Of a stretch of 64,000 nt of DNA, positions 27,450-35,136 are shown piece by piece. Numbering within the stretch: the first letter of the stretch is position 1; each line of letters opens with the position of its first letter. A model generated the notes under the pieces. The model was not told where the DNA came from, did no database searches, and was given only the letters and a program-made list of their open reading frames with translations. This stretch comes from Anaerocolumna sp. AGMB13020 (lineage in GTDB: Bacteria; Bacillota; Clostridia; Lachnospirales; Lachnospiraceae), in NCBI RefSeq assembly GCF_033100115.1, contig NZ_CP136910.1, forward strand, positions 1,612,001 to 1,676,000, written 5' to 3'. The translations under genes were made by a program, and so were the position numbers.

Positions 27450-27725
27450 ATAGGAAATGCACCTTTCTTTTTCTTTACCACTCGCTTGCTTAAAATTATT
27501 ATCACTCGATTTTACCTGCTGTTTCCGGAATATGAACCAACGTTCCTACACAGTTTATTTAATCTGTGACTCTATATGTTTCATAACCAATTTCTATACG
27601 CATAGTAACTATATCGGTTGCATCCTGTCAATGGATAATAGATTTCACACTTGTAAATGATGTAAATAATTTTATTAATTTAACATTTATTGTGTTTTTG
27701 TTTACATTAATTTACTGACATTGTA

Positions 27726-27851
27726 ATGGGAAAAGCTGTTACAGCAGCAGAGATTATGGCTTTGTTTGGCTTTCTTGCTGCCACCTATTTTATTATCTGC
27801 TTCCTGTTATCTGTCACAGTCCGAGCTTATCAGAGAAGAGTAACTGTCTAG
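27726..27851 (+). pseudogene. Relic of an amino-acid ABC transporter permease C-terminus (41 codons)
   Basis: A 41-codon frame, starting MGKAVTAAEIMALFGFLAA, then a hydrophobic stretch and a basic end AYQRRV. This resembles the last membrane helix and tail of HisM/GlnP-type polar amino-acid permeases. There is no ribosome site and nothing upstream in frame matches the rest of a permease, so I read it as a gene remnant. A small membrane protein is the alternative. The rest of 27450-27948 shows nothing. Confidence 0.4.
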
Positions 27852-27948
27852 ATTAAAAAAAGATAATCCAGTGATAGTTGTCTGCCATCTCCTATAGAGC
27901 ATTTACATTTCCTTGTTTCATACCAGGAGAGCAGGCAATAATCTCTTT

Positions 27949-28797
27949 CTAGAATAAATGATTCTTTTTCATAAAAAAATCATGATAGAACCTGATACTC
28001 TCAAGTTCCTCCCACTTTCTGATCTCAACAGGCTCCTCATCCAGATTATAGATACGTGCACCTTCAAGGGACAGTACAAAAGGTGAATGGGTGGCTATTA
28101 CAAACTGTACATCAAAAAATCTGGCCAAATCAAATAAAAGCTTTGTCAGCTCATATTGATACTTAGGGGACAGACTGTTTTCCGGCTCATCCAGAAGATA
28201 GACATTCCCTGGGGTCAGCTCCTTGTCAAAGAAACGAAGAGCATTCTCTCCGTTGGAGAACTCTCTGGTCTTTTCTCCTGCGTTCAGCTTAATATATTTG
28301 GTTGCTGTTTTTGACCTGGTCTGATTTACTTTTCTCAGTTGATCAAAGTCTGCTATCGAAGTGAACTGAAAAGGTGTGTATTTTAAGTTATTGTATTCTT
28401 CGTAGGATTGTTCCTGCTTAATTCCTGTTGATTTATTCTCCTTTCTCTGGGCAAGAATTCCATCTATAATATCTTCGCTGGTAATTATCTTACTTCCGGA
28501 CGGTATCTTTTTAATCCCTTCTTCCGTATTTAAGCTTACACTGCATTTTCTGGTAAAATCAACAAATTCTCTGGTTCTGTCAACGGCTGTCCGTCTGGGG
28601 AGCTCCAGTTTATCGGACAGCAAATTTAACAGTGTGGATTTCCCGCTGCCGTTTCCTCCATAAAATATTGTTATCCTGTCAAAGAATATATGATTTAATT
28701 CCTTAAAATACAACACGCCAAAGGGATAGGCTGATGTTAAACCATATAAATCCATATCGTATTGCGTGGGAAGGTTGAACCCTGTCAGGTATTGCAT
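27949..28797 (-). CDS. AAA-family ATPase (ABC-type fold)
   Basis: A 282-residue ATPase with an ABC-like nucleotide fold. Walker A is GGNGSGKST (47-55), Walker B is VYLLDEPENSLSP, and the switch histidine is in IATHSPF. The insert between them is short, so it lacks the long coiled coil of SMC proteins. This is the AAA_15/AAA_21 type of stand-alone ATPase seen in defence and transport contexts; without a partner gene the role is unknown. AGAGG lies nine bases upstream of the ATG. It is divergent from a TetR regulator 203 bp away. Confidence 0.82.
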   Translation of the reverse strand: MQYLTGFNLPTQYDMDLYGLTSAYPFGVLYFKELNHIFFDRITIFYGGNGSGKSTLLNLLSDKLELPRRTAVDRTREFVDFTRKCSVSLNTEEGIKKIPSGSKIITSEDIIDGILAQRKENKSTGIKQEQSYEEYNNLKYTPFQFTSIADFDQLRKVNQTRSKTATKYIKLNAGEKTREFSNGENALRFFDKELTPGNVYLLDEPENSLSPKYQYELTKLLFDLARFFDVQFVIATHSPFVLSLEGARIYNLDEEPVEIRKWEELESIRFYHDFFMKKNHLF

Positions 28798-28938
28798 AAT
28801 GGTATACCTCTCATAAGTTTACTAATTTTATTATCCTTGCGTTTTATGAACCCAAAGAATTACTATCATTCGTAGGTCTCACTTTTATCAGGTATTTTAT
28901 CATAAAAAGAATCTAAATGAAATATTTTTACAAAAACA

Positions 28939-28982
28939 TTGACAACTTTCACAGACAGGATTATACTGACTCCATAGTCAGT
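28939..28982 (+). promoter_or_regulatory. tetR promoter with overlapping operator
   Basis: A near-consensus promoter: TTGACA (28939-28944), 17 bp, TATACT (28962-28967). The perfect palindrome ACTGACT-ccat-AGTCAGT (28965-28982) overlaps the -10. This is the layout expected for TetR autorepression. Confidence 0.78.
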
Positions 28983-29000
28983 GATTGAGAGGTCATCATT

Positions 29001-29594
29001 TTGAATAAACCAACTGCAAGACAAATAAAAAAAGAACAGACAAAGACATTGCTTCTCAATACAGCCTTCGATCTTTTCTCCAGCCAGGGTTTTCTGGGTA
29101 CCCGGATGTCGGATATCGCAAAAGCTGCCGGGGTATCACACGGAACAGTGTTTCTTCATTTCAACACCCAGGAAGAATTTATCGCAGAGGTGGTGAATCA
29201 TTTCTGCAATAAGATAGCCCTCCGTACCCATAAACTGTCTGAGTCCAGCTCCTCCCTTAAGGATTTGCTGTCAGCCCACCTTGACGCAATTTCTGAATAC
29301 GAAGCTTTCTACACCCGACTGGTGATTGAGAACCGTATGTTATCCCAGGAGGTCAGAGACACCTTCATTATAGCCCAATCAGCCATTTCCCTGCATTTTA
29401 GTAAAGTCCTTGAGAAGATTGATACGTCCTCTTTCTCACCTGCCCTTCTCTTTAATATGTGGATTGGACTTATACACCATTATCTCTTAAATGGAGATAT
29501 CTTTGCACCGGAAGAAAGTGTTATTGCCGCATATAAAGCTACACTGACAGAAACCTTTTCTTCACTACTGATGCAGCAGAATAACAAAATGTGA
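29001..29594 (+). CDS. TetR/AcrR-family regulator
   Basis: A 197-residue TetR-type repressor. The N-terminal domain reads LNTAFDLFSSQGFLGTRMSD, then IAKAAGVSHGTVFLHF, the standard helix-turn-helix. The C-terminal helical domain holds the ligand pocket; the ligand is unknown. It starts with TTG; GAGAGGT lies seven bases upstream. It heads a likely operon with three small genes downstream (29711-30515) and carries a palindrome over its own promoter. Confidence 0.88.
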   Translation: MNKPTARQIKKEQTKTLLLNTAFDLFSSQGFLGTRMSDIAKAAGVSHGTVFLHFNTQEEFIAEVVNHFCNKIALRTHKLSESSSSLKDLLSAHLDAISEYEAFYTRLVIENRMLSQEVRDTFIIAQSAISLHFSKVLEKIDTSSFSPALLFNMWIGLIHHYLLNGDIFAPEESVIAAYKATLTETFSSLLMQQNNKM

Positions 29595-29710
29595 TATTGA
29601 TTAAAAAGTTACGTTCTTCCCGCATTCCGCTCTGCAAAGGCTATCGGTTAAACCAGATTGGAATTTAATACGGAAATAAAAAAGATCATGTCAGGAGGGA
29701 GGAAGGATAT

Positions 29711-29917
29711 ATGACGTCCAAAAAAGAAGAACTGTTGAAAGCCAAATGTTGTTATGAGCATCTTGGTGGGACCCTGGGAAACCGGTTATTTAATCGCTTC
29801 GTGGAACTTGGCTGGTTCGAGAAGAGCCTTAGCAACCAGAAAGAATTTGAAATTACAGAGCTTGGTATGAAAGAGCTGATAAAACTGGGAGTCGATCCCT
29901 TTGAAAGGAGAAAATAA
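29711..29917 (+). CDS. Stand-alone C-terminal domain of an ArsR-type regulator
   Basis: A 68-residue protein whose sequence AKCCYEHLGGTLGNRLFNR, then FEITELGMKELIKLGVDP, closely follows the C-terminal half of long ArsR regulators (pattern YDHLAG-LGVALTDAL ... LT-G-L--LGID). The winged helix that normally precedes it is missing. GGAGGGAGG lies upstream. Next gene starts 2 bp after its stop. It is perhaps an effector-binding or dimerisation module that works with the neighbouring TetR; that is inference. Confidence 0.7.
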   Translation: MTSKKEELLKAKCCYEHLGGTLGNRLFNRFVELGWFEKSLSNQKEFEITELGMKELIKLGVDPFERRK

Positions 29918-29919
29918 TT

Positions 29920-30234
29920 ATGAATAACGTTAATCCCTTTCAGGTATTCCTGAAAGAATCACCTGAAATAGCAGGTGCTTATAATAACCTTCTTGCTACC
30001 ATAGGAACAGCGGGGGCCTTAGATGATAAGACCAGACAGCTTATCTTTATCGGTATCAAAGCCTCTCAGGGTGATACAGCCGCTGTAACTGCCCACGTAC
30101 CAATGGCCAGACAAGCCGGTGCCACCAGAGAAGAAATCCGGGATTCCATCATTATGACACTTGCCATCTCCGGTTTCCAGGGAATCAGTCACTGTCTGGT
30201 TCCTGCTTTAGAATGTTTTGATTCAATGAACTAA
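29920..30234 (+). CDS. Carboxymuconolactone-decarboxylase-fold protein without the CxxC
   Basis: A 104-residue AhpD/CMD-fold protein. The core is AHVPMARQAGATREEIRDSI, typical of gamma-CMD, with the final helix MTLAISGFQGISHCLVPAL. The usual Cys-x-x-Cys of AhpD-type members is replaced (ASQGDTAAVTAH), leaving only His and two late Cys. So a peroxidase role is unlikely; a hydrolase or lyase role is possible. It is coupled to the ArsR-like domain gene (2 bp gap). Confidence 0.78.
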   Translation: MNNVNPFQVFLKESPEIAGAYNNLLATIGTAGALDDKTRQLIFIGIKASQGDTAAVTAHVPMARQAGATREEIRDSIIMTLAISGFQGISHCLVPALECFDSMN

Positions 30235-30272
30235 ATTAAGCAAAACGTGCTGGCGCACAGATTGGAGCATAT

Positions 30273-30515
30273 ATGAAAATTTGTATTTCCTGCGGAATGC
30301 CTATGGAGAAAACAGATGATTTTCCTCTACAGGATGAAAGTAAAGATTACTGTATCTATTGCGCAAGACCAGACGGCACACTTCAATCCTACGAGGAAAA
30401 GCTTAAGGGTACCACAGAATTTCTTATACGAACGCAAGGAATTCACGAGAAGGCTGCCCATGAGCTTGCAATACGTACATTAAAGAAACTGCCTGCCTGG
30501 AAAGGAAGAGAATAA
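30273..30515 (+). CDS. Zinc-ribbon small protein
   Basis: An 80-residue protein with two C-x2-C knuckles, CISCGMPM and CIYCARPDG, spaced like a zinc ribbon. A helix with KTLKK and KLPAWKGRE ends it. The family is common in Lachnospiraceae as single small genes (putative zinc-ribbon domain PF12674). Its function is not established. It is the last gene of the tetR cassette, with the preceding CMD gene ending 38 bp upstream. No good terminator is visible after it. Confidence 0.78.
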   Translation: MKICISCGMPMEKTDDFPLQDESKDYCIYCARPDGTLQSYEEKLKGTTEFLIRTQGIHEKAAHELAIRTLKKLPAWKGRE

Positions 30516-30620
30516 TTCCTTTTTCTTATTCGCTTTCCTCTGATATACCTTCATTTCTAACACTTATTTATGCATAAATTTCACAGCTTTACCAAATAAT
30601 ATTTATAAATGAAAGAATAA

Positions 30621-30681
30621 AGGAGGTATATTATAAGTGAATTCCATTGAAATTTGAATTTCACTTATAATAAAAGACTAT
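30621..30681 (+). promoter_or_regulatory. Ribosome site, six-codon leader and hairpin ahead of the CotF-like gene
   Basis: AAAGGAGG (near 30619-30626) is 55 bases before the ATG at 30682. Between them TTATAAGTGAATTC (30631-30644) pairs with GAATTTCACTTATAA (30656-30670), one base bulged. The hairpin holds a GTG-led six-codon frame ending in TGA that uses the strong site. Folding would bring the site near the true start. Confidence 0.6.
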
Positions 30682-31146
30682 ATGTTAAATATTTCAGAGA
30701 AAGAGCGCTTTCTTATTAAAGATTTACAGGATCAGGAGAAATTGTGTATTGATAAGTACACCAAAAACGAGAACGCCGCAAAAGATACTGAGTTAAAGAA
30801 TTTATTTAATACCATCAAAAAAGAAGAACAAAAACATTACGATTCCTTAGATCAGCTTCTTAGCGGAACCGTGCCTTCTGGGAATTCTAAGGATTCAGCA
30901 GGCAAAGAATATAATCCTACGGCAACTTATGTCGGAAATTTTAATCAGGCCGACAAAGACAATGACACCTTTTTATGTACAGATGCCATCACTACTGAGA
31001 AATATGTTGCATCCGCATATAATTTTGATCTTTTCCAGTTTGGTGATTCGAATGTAAGAAAACTCCTAAATGGTATTGAGACAGAGGAACAAAATCATGC
31101 AGAAAGAATCTACAAATATAAAACAGTGAATCAAATGACGAATTAA
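30682..31146 (+). CDS. CotF-like spore coat / ferritin-like protein
   Basis: A 154-residue helical protein like the CotF family. It has EKERFLIKDLQDQEKLCIDKYTK, a Lys/Glu-rich helix ELKNLFNTIKKEEQKHYDSL and the second half DAITTEKYVASAYN with EEQNHAERIYKY. Paired E-x2-H helices suggest a ferritin-like four-helix fold. CotF relatives are coat proteins in Bacillus, and in clostridia often single genes. The ATG is the only good start; its translation signal is unusual (see leader hairpin). A strong terminator follows at 31258. Confidence 0.75.
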   Translation: MLNISEKERFLIKDLQDQEKLCIDKYTKNENAAKDTELKNLFNTIKKEEQKHYDSLDQLLSGTVPSGNSKDSAGKEYNPTATYVGNFNQADKDNDTFLCTDAITTEKYVASAYNFDLFQFGDSNVRKLLNGIETEEQNHAERIYKYKTVNQMTN

Positions 31147-31257
31147 AATGAAGCTGCTGCAGCGTATGATATGTTTCTCGTATGACGGACATAGATATTT
31201 ATGCAAGGTATTACGCAGATACACATTTGTAATACAATTATCATTTTAAATCCACTG

Positions 31258-31297
31258 CCGAAAACACATCTTATTATGTGTTTTCGGTTTTTTTTAC
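31258..31297 (+). terminator. Rho-independent terminator
   Basis: CCGAAAACACAT pairs with ATGTGTTTTCGG, followed by eight T. The following stretch to 31565 shows only the leader of the next gene. Confidence 0.9.
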
Positions 31298-31565
31298 CTT
31301 TCCATAACCAAATCCGTATATCACGGTTGAGATGAAACTATATCCTAATTCTTTCTTTATTCTTATCTTATTTCTTTATTCTCTCTTGACTTTTTATGAG
31401 CTTACTATCATACTATTTTAGGGCTTGAACCAATTTAATTACCGGTGAATGAAAGCCTGATTAAATACAAATGATAAATACCGCAGTATTTATCCCCAAA
31501 CGATAGGCTAGGTGATATGATACCGTTTCAGGATATACTTCTGGGTATTATTTAAGGAGGACCTT

Positions 31566-32429
31566 GTGGAACTGAAAAAGAAACTCGTTGACAATTTAAA
31601 AGAATATCTGCTGATATCTGCTGGTGTGGAATTAGTGGTTTTGGGAGTATATTTCTTTAAATTTCCCAATAATTTTTCCATTGGCGGTGTTACAGGCTTA
31701 GCCATTTTATTAAGCAGCCTCTTAGGACCAAAGATCAGCACCAGTACCGTTGTATTTGTAATTAATATGATCCTGCTGGTTGTAGGGTACTTGGTAATAG
31801 GCCGGAGCTTTGGTAATAAAACTGCTTACGGAAGCATCTTGATGTCTGCTTCCCTGAGTTTATTAGAATATCTCTTCCCCTTAAAGGGTCCCTTAACCAA
31901 TGAACCCATGTTAGAACTGGCATTTGCCGTGCTGTTACCGGCAGTAGGTGCTGCTATTCTCTTTAATATTGGAGCTTCAACCGGTGGTACGGACGTTGTT
32001 GCCATGATACTTAAAAAATACTCAAATATTGATATCGGAAGATCACTGTTTATTACCGATCTGTTCCTGACACTGGCCTCCTTCCTGATCTTTGATATCA
32101 CTACAGGCTTATTATCCCTGCTTGGCCTATTAGTGAAATCAACCATGGTAGATACCATTATTGAGAATCTGAATCTTCATAAATATCTGACGATTATATG
32201 CAAAGATCCGAAACCCATTTCGGACTTCATTCTAAATACCCTCCACCGCAGTGCTACCATCAGCGATGCCAAAGGAGCCTTCAGTAATCAGGAGAAAAAA
32301 ATTATCTTTGCCGTAATGAACCGAAGTCAGGCAGTACAGCTAAGGCGTTTTATCAAAGAAACGGAACCCGATGCTTTTATATTGATAACCAATACCAGTG
32401 AAATTGTTGGCCGTGGCTTCCGGGCTTAG
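31566..32429 (+). CDS. YitT-family membrane protein
   Basis: A 287-residue protein with five or six membrane segments (about 15-220) and a soluble C-terminal DUF2179 domain. Motifs GGVTGLAILLSSLLG and GASTGGTDVVAMIL are characteristic. Function in the family is unclear, possibly ion or small-molecule transport. The start is GTG with AAGGAGG seven bases upstream. It is monocistronic, and ends just before a long hairpin at 32462-32548. Confidence 0.87.
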   Translation: MELKKKLVDNLKEYLLISAGVELVVLGVYFFKFPNNFSIGGVTGLAILLSSLLGPKISTSTVVFVINMILLVVGYLVIGRSFGNKTAYGSILMSASLSLLEYLFPLKGPLTNEPMLELAFAVLLPAVGAAILFNIGASTGGTDVVAMILKKYSNIDIGRSLFITDLFLTLASFLIFDITTGLLSLLGLLVKSTMVDTIIENLNLHKYLTIICKDPKPISDFILNTLHRSATISDAKGAFSNQEKKIIFAVMNRSQAVQLRRFIKETEPDAFILITNTSEIVGRGFRA

Positions 32430-32461
32430 GAAACTGATTGATTCTAAAATCGATTAAAGAT

Positions 32462-32548
32462 GCAGATAACGAACAAGCTGCCGAGCTTGTGTGCAGCAAA
32501 AGTACCATTATGTACGTTTGCTGTATACAAAATCGGCAGCTTGTCTGC
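32462..32548. repeat. 87-bp hairpin between yitT-like and ybaN-like genes
   Basis: ACAAGCTGCCGA (32473-32484) pairs perfectly with TCGGCAGCTTGT (32533-32544). The interior pairs again (TGCAGCAAAAGTAC with GTACGTTTGCTGTA). It lies between convergent genes, so it may terminate both, but it is longer than a usual terminator. The rest of 32430-32722 holds no gene. Confidence 0.65.
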
Positions 32549-32722
32549 TTCTTCCATTGGCCATATTATATATCTTAAACAATCTTCATTGTGGACTCTC
32601 GGTGAGATACTAAGACAACAGTTCTGTCCTCACTTTCTTTCAGCAGAGACTTTAAATAATTGCTTCATTCAGACCAAGCTTTTGTTTATCATCATATCGA
32701 ATATACCTCTTTCATTCTATAA

Positions 32723-33166
32723 TCAAAGCTCTGTATCCTCTTCTACCTTAGCTGTTTCATAATTTTTTCCCGAACTGATAATGCCTTCTTTTGCTGCTAT
32801 GGTTCTTATACGGGTAAAAAAGTAGATATACTTGAATACAAAAACAATAGCAATAACTATGCGCCCATATATAACTGGTGTAAAATAGAAAGCTAATATC
32901 AGCATGAAAGAAGCCGGTACCAGTATAGAAAGCTTAGCTTTCAGGGTCATTGCCCTGTTCTTTACAAAACCGTCCAGGTGCTTTTTGTAAAGCTTCGTAG
33001 AACTGAACCACTGGTGAAATCTCTTGGATCCCTTCGCAAAGCAAAAAGATGCCAGCAATAAAAAAGGTGTGGTCGGAAGTACCGGTAGAAGGATACCGAT
33101 TATTCCAAGCCCCAATGCAAAAAAGCCAAAAATAATAAATAATAGTTTTATTGGATTATATTTCAT
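32723..33166 (-). CDS. YbaN/DUF454-family membrane protein
   Basis: A 147-residue inner-membrane protein with two or three hydrophobic segments. FFALGLGIIGILLPVLPTTP and the loop FCFAKGSKRFHQWF are hallmarks of DUF454 (YbaN). The role is unknown. GAGGT precedes the ATG. It is a single gene on the minus strand; its 5' region contains an inverted repeat (CAAGTTTGTG / CACAAACTTG near 33210). Confidence 0.85.
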   Translation of the reverse strand: MKYNPIKLLFIIFGFFALGLGIIGILLPVLPTTPFLLLASFCFAKGSKRFHQWFSSTKLYKKHLDGFVKNRAMTLKAKLSILVPASFMLILAFYFTPVIYGRIVIAIVFVFKYIYFFTRIRTIAAKEGIISSGKNYETAKVEEDTEL

Positions 33167-33207
33167 TTTGACCTCTATTCTTGCGCACGCTCTTTGCGCA
33201 TACCAAG

Positions 33208-33239
33208 TTTGTGGCGCGCAAGCACAAACTTGCGGTTGA
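33208..33239. repeat. Inverted repeat upstream of the ybaN-like gene
   Basis: CAAGTTTGTG and CACAAACTTG form perfect 10-bp arms around a nine-base GC-rich spacer. It could be an operator or a short terminator. Confidence 0.5.
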
Positions 33240-33393
33240 AAAATTTATTTTCAGCCTAACTCCTGTCTGTGTGCACCATAAGGGCACAGAATATATTTTG
33301 CTGCTGCAAAGGTTTCCGTAAAAAGGACAGCGGTTATATTTTATACTCTTTAATGCGTTTACAAGTCTCAGACATCTGTTGATATTTATTAAC

Positions 33394-33424
33394 AAAAAAG
33401 GACTCTGCATTTGCAAAAGTCCCT
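33394..33424 (-). terminator. Terminator after the TSUP gene
   Basis: On the minus strand GGACTTTTGCAAATGCAGAGTCC forms a hairpin (outer stem GGACT/AGTCC), followed by TTTTTTG. Confidence 0.7.
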
Positions 33425-33436
33425 GTATTGGATTTA

Positions 33437-34192
33437 TTATCTTTCAGTTAATATGGTCAGGAACAGCAGTGCCAGAACCACCAGCATAACTGGTTTTACA
33501 ATTTTATAACCTTTCTTCAGCACAAGTCCTGAGCCAATATAATGACCGGCTATACTAAAGATCGCAGCCGTAAGGCCTAAGAGGAAAACCACCTTGCCAT
33601 GAAGCAGAAAAGTTACAACCGCCGCAATATTGGAAGAGAGATTTACGATTTTCGTATTGCCGGAGGCCGTCTTAATATCCATTCTGGCCAAAACCGTATA
33701 ACACAATAGAAGGAAAGTACCTGTTCCGGGACCGTAAAAGCCGTCATAGACAGCAATCACAAAAGAAGCTGTACAAGCTATCAGAAAAGTCAGCTTATCG
33801 GATAAGGGTTTTCTGTTATCGTCCGTTTTTTTATTCTTCAGCACAAAAAAAGCCGTAAAGGGCAATACAAACAGCAGCAGATTCTTAATAACACTTTCGC
33901 TTACCATAAGTGCCAGGTTAGCACCGAGAAAAGAGCCTGCCAGTGCAAGAATAACAGATACTGCTCCAATTCGGTAGTTTACGGATTTATTCTTTATGTA
34001 TCTTGCTGTTGAAGCAAAGGTTCCGATACACGAGGAAAGTTTATTGGTTCCCAGGGCATAATGGGGTGGAATTCCTGCAATTAAATAGGCTGGTAATGAA
34101 ATGAGGCCTCCGCCCCCGGCGATGGAATCAATAACTCCCGCCAGGAATACCAGCGGACAGACAATCAAAAAGGTTATTAAGCTAATCTCCAT
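33437..34192 (-). CDS. TSUP/TauE-family anion exporter
   Basis: A 251-residue membrane protein of the sulfite exporter TauE/SafE family with seven to eight helices. The two-fold repeat starts with DSIAGGGGLISLPAYLIAGI and TNKLSSCIGT; the second with DGFYGPGTGTFLLLCY and SGNTKIVNLSSNIAA. It probably moves sulfur-containing or other small anions outward; the substrate is inferred from family. The ATG has only a weak upstream site. Confidence 0.87.
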   Translation of the reverse strand: MEISLITFLIVCPLVFLAGVIDSIAGGGGLISLPAYLIAGIPPHYALGTNKLSSCIGTFASTARYIKNKSVNYRIGAVSVILALAGSFLGANLALMVSESVIKNLLLFVLPFTAFFVLKNKKTDDNRKPLSDKLTFLIACTASFVIAVYDGFYGPGTGTFLLLCYTVLARMDIKTASGNTKIVNLSSNIAAVVTFLLHGKVVFLLGLTAAIFSIAGHYIGSGLVLKKGYKIVKPVMLVVLALLFLTILTER

Positions 34193-34316
34193 AGTGTGTA
34201 CCTGACTTTCAAGTGATAAACTAAACTATACAAGATTCCTTAAGCAATGTCAATTTCCTGCAGTTTGTATTTTATAGTCGCAGATGGTAAAATAAGCGAA
34301 AGTATTATCTTAAGCT

Positions 34317-34383
34317 TACCTTAGACTGAAAACGCCATACCTTAGACCAGATGTATTGCAAATTTTTGGCGGGTACCTATAAT
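34317..34383 (+). promoter_or_regulatory. Promoter with paired LytTR-type direct repeats
   Basis: Two copies of TACCTTAGAC (34317-34326 and 34338-34347) lie 21 bp apart, two helical turns. A promoter follows: TTGCAA (34356-34361), 16 bp, TATAAT (34378-34383). AgrA/LytTR regulators bind such spaced direct repeats, so the adjacent regulator probably controls its own operon. Confidence 0.7.
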
Positions 34384-34425
34384 ATGATTATGGCGCCTGT
34401 ATAGAAAGGATAATCAAGAAATACC

Positions 34426-35136
34426 ATGATTAGTATAGCAATCTGTGATGATGAAATGAGTGTACTGCAGCATACAAAAAATTTATTAAAGGAGTATCCG
34501 GGGAGAGAACTACAGGTTGAGGTCTTTACCAGCGGGGAGTCCCTTCTTAACAGCACCCTGGAATATGAAATCATTCTGTTAGATATCGATATGCAGAAAC
34601 TAAACGGTATAGAAACAGCACAGCTGATACGGCAGAAGAACAAAAAGGTCAAATTGATCTATGTAACCAATTACAGTGATTACACCGTATTTGCCTTTGC
34701 CGTCCATGCCTTTGCCTATCTTCTTAAGCCTCTAAAGCGTGAGGAGTTATACAGGCAATTGGATGAAGCCTTTGAATACATGCAGCTGCCTGCCGATAAA
34801 CTGTTGGAATTTCACACCACAGACGGAATTATACGTATAAATCCAAATGATATATTTTTTTTCGAATATCTAAACCGTAAGGTGTACTTAAGGTCAGCCC
34901 AGGGAACGCATATACTGAAACGTAAGATCACAGAGCTTGCGCTGGAATTACAGGATAAAGGGTTTTTTATGCCCCATAAGAGTTTTGTTGTTAATCTTTA
35001 TTCGGTTAAGAGCATCAAAGGATACGATATCTATCTGTCAAACGGGCTTACGATTCCTCTTTCACAGAAAAAATCCATGGAATTTCGCAAAGCACTCAAT
35101 CATTATCTGTCGGAAGGAATGGGATTACGCTTATGA
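34426..35136 (+). CDS. LytTR response regulator (AgrA-like)
   Basis: A 236-residue regulator. The receiver carries the phospho-acceptor in IILLDIDMQKLNG and the switch lysine in AYLLKPLKREE. The C-terminal LytTR DNA-binding domain has FFEYLNRKVYLRSAQG and FMPHKSFVVNLYSVKSIKG. Such regulators act on virulence, bacteriocin or quorum systems. The stop overlaps the kinase start by four bases (ATGA), so the two are translationally coupled. Matched direct repeats lie upstream of the gene. Confidence 0.92.
   Translation: MISIAICDDEMSVLQHTKNLLKEYPGRELQVEVFTSGESLLNSTLEYEIILLDIDMQKLNGIETAQLIRQKNKKVKLIYVTNYSDYTVFAFAVHAFAYLLKPLKREELYRQLDEAFEYMQLPADKLLEFHTTDGIIRINPNDIFFFEYLNRKVYLRSAQGTHILKRKITELALELQDKGFFMPHKSFVVNLYSVKSIKGYDIYLSNGLTIPLSQKKSMEFRKALNHYLSEGMGLRL

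Noticed and set aside
29920..30234. AhpD-type peroxidase
   Set aside because: The CxxC active site is absent, so only the CMD fold is claimed.
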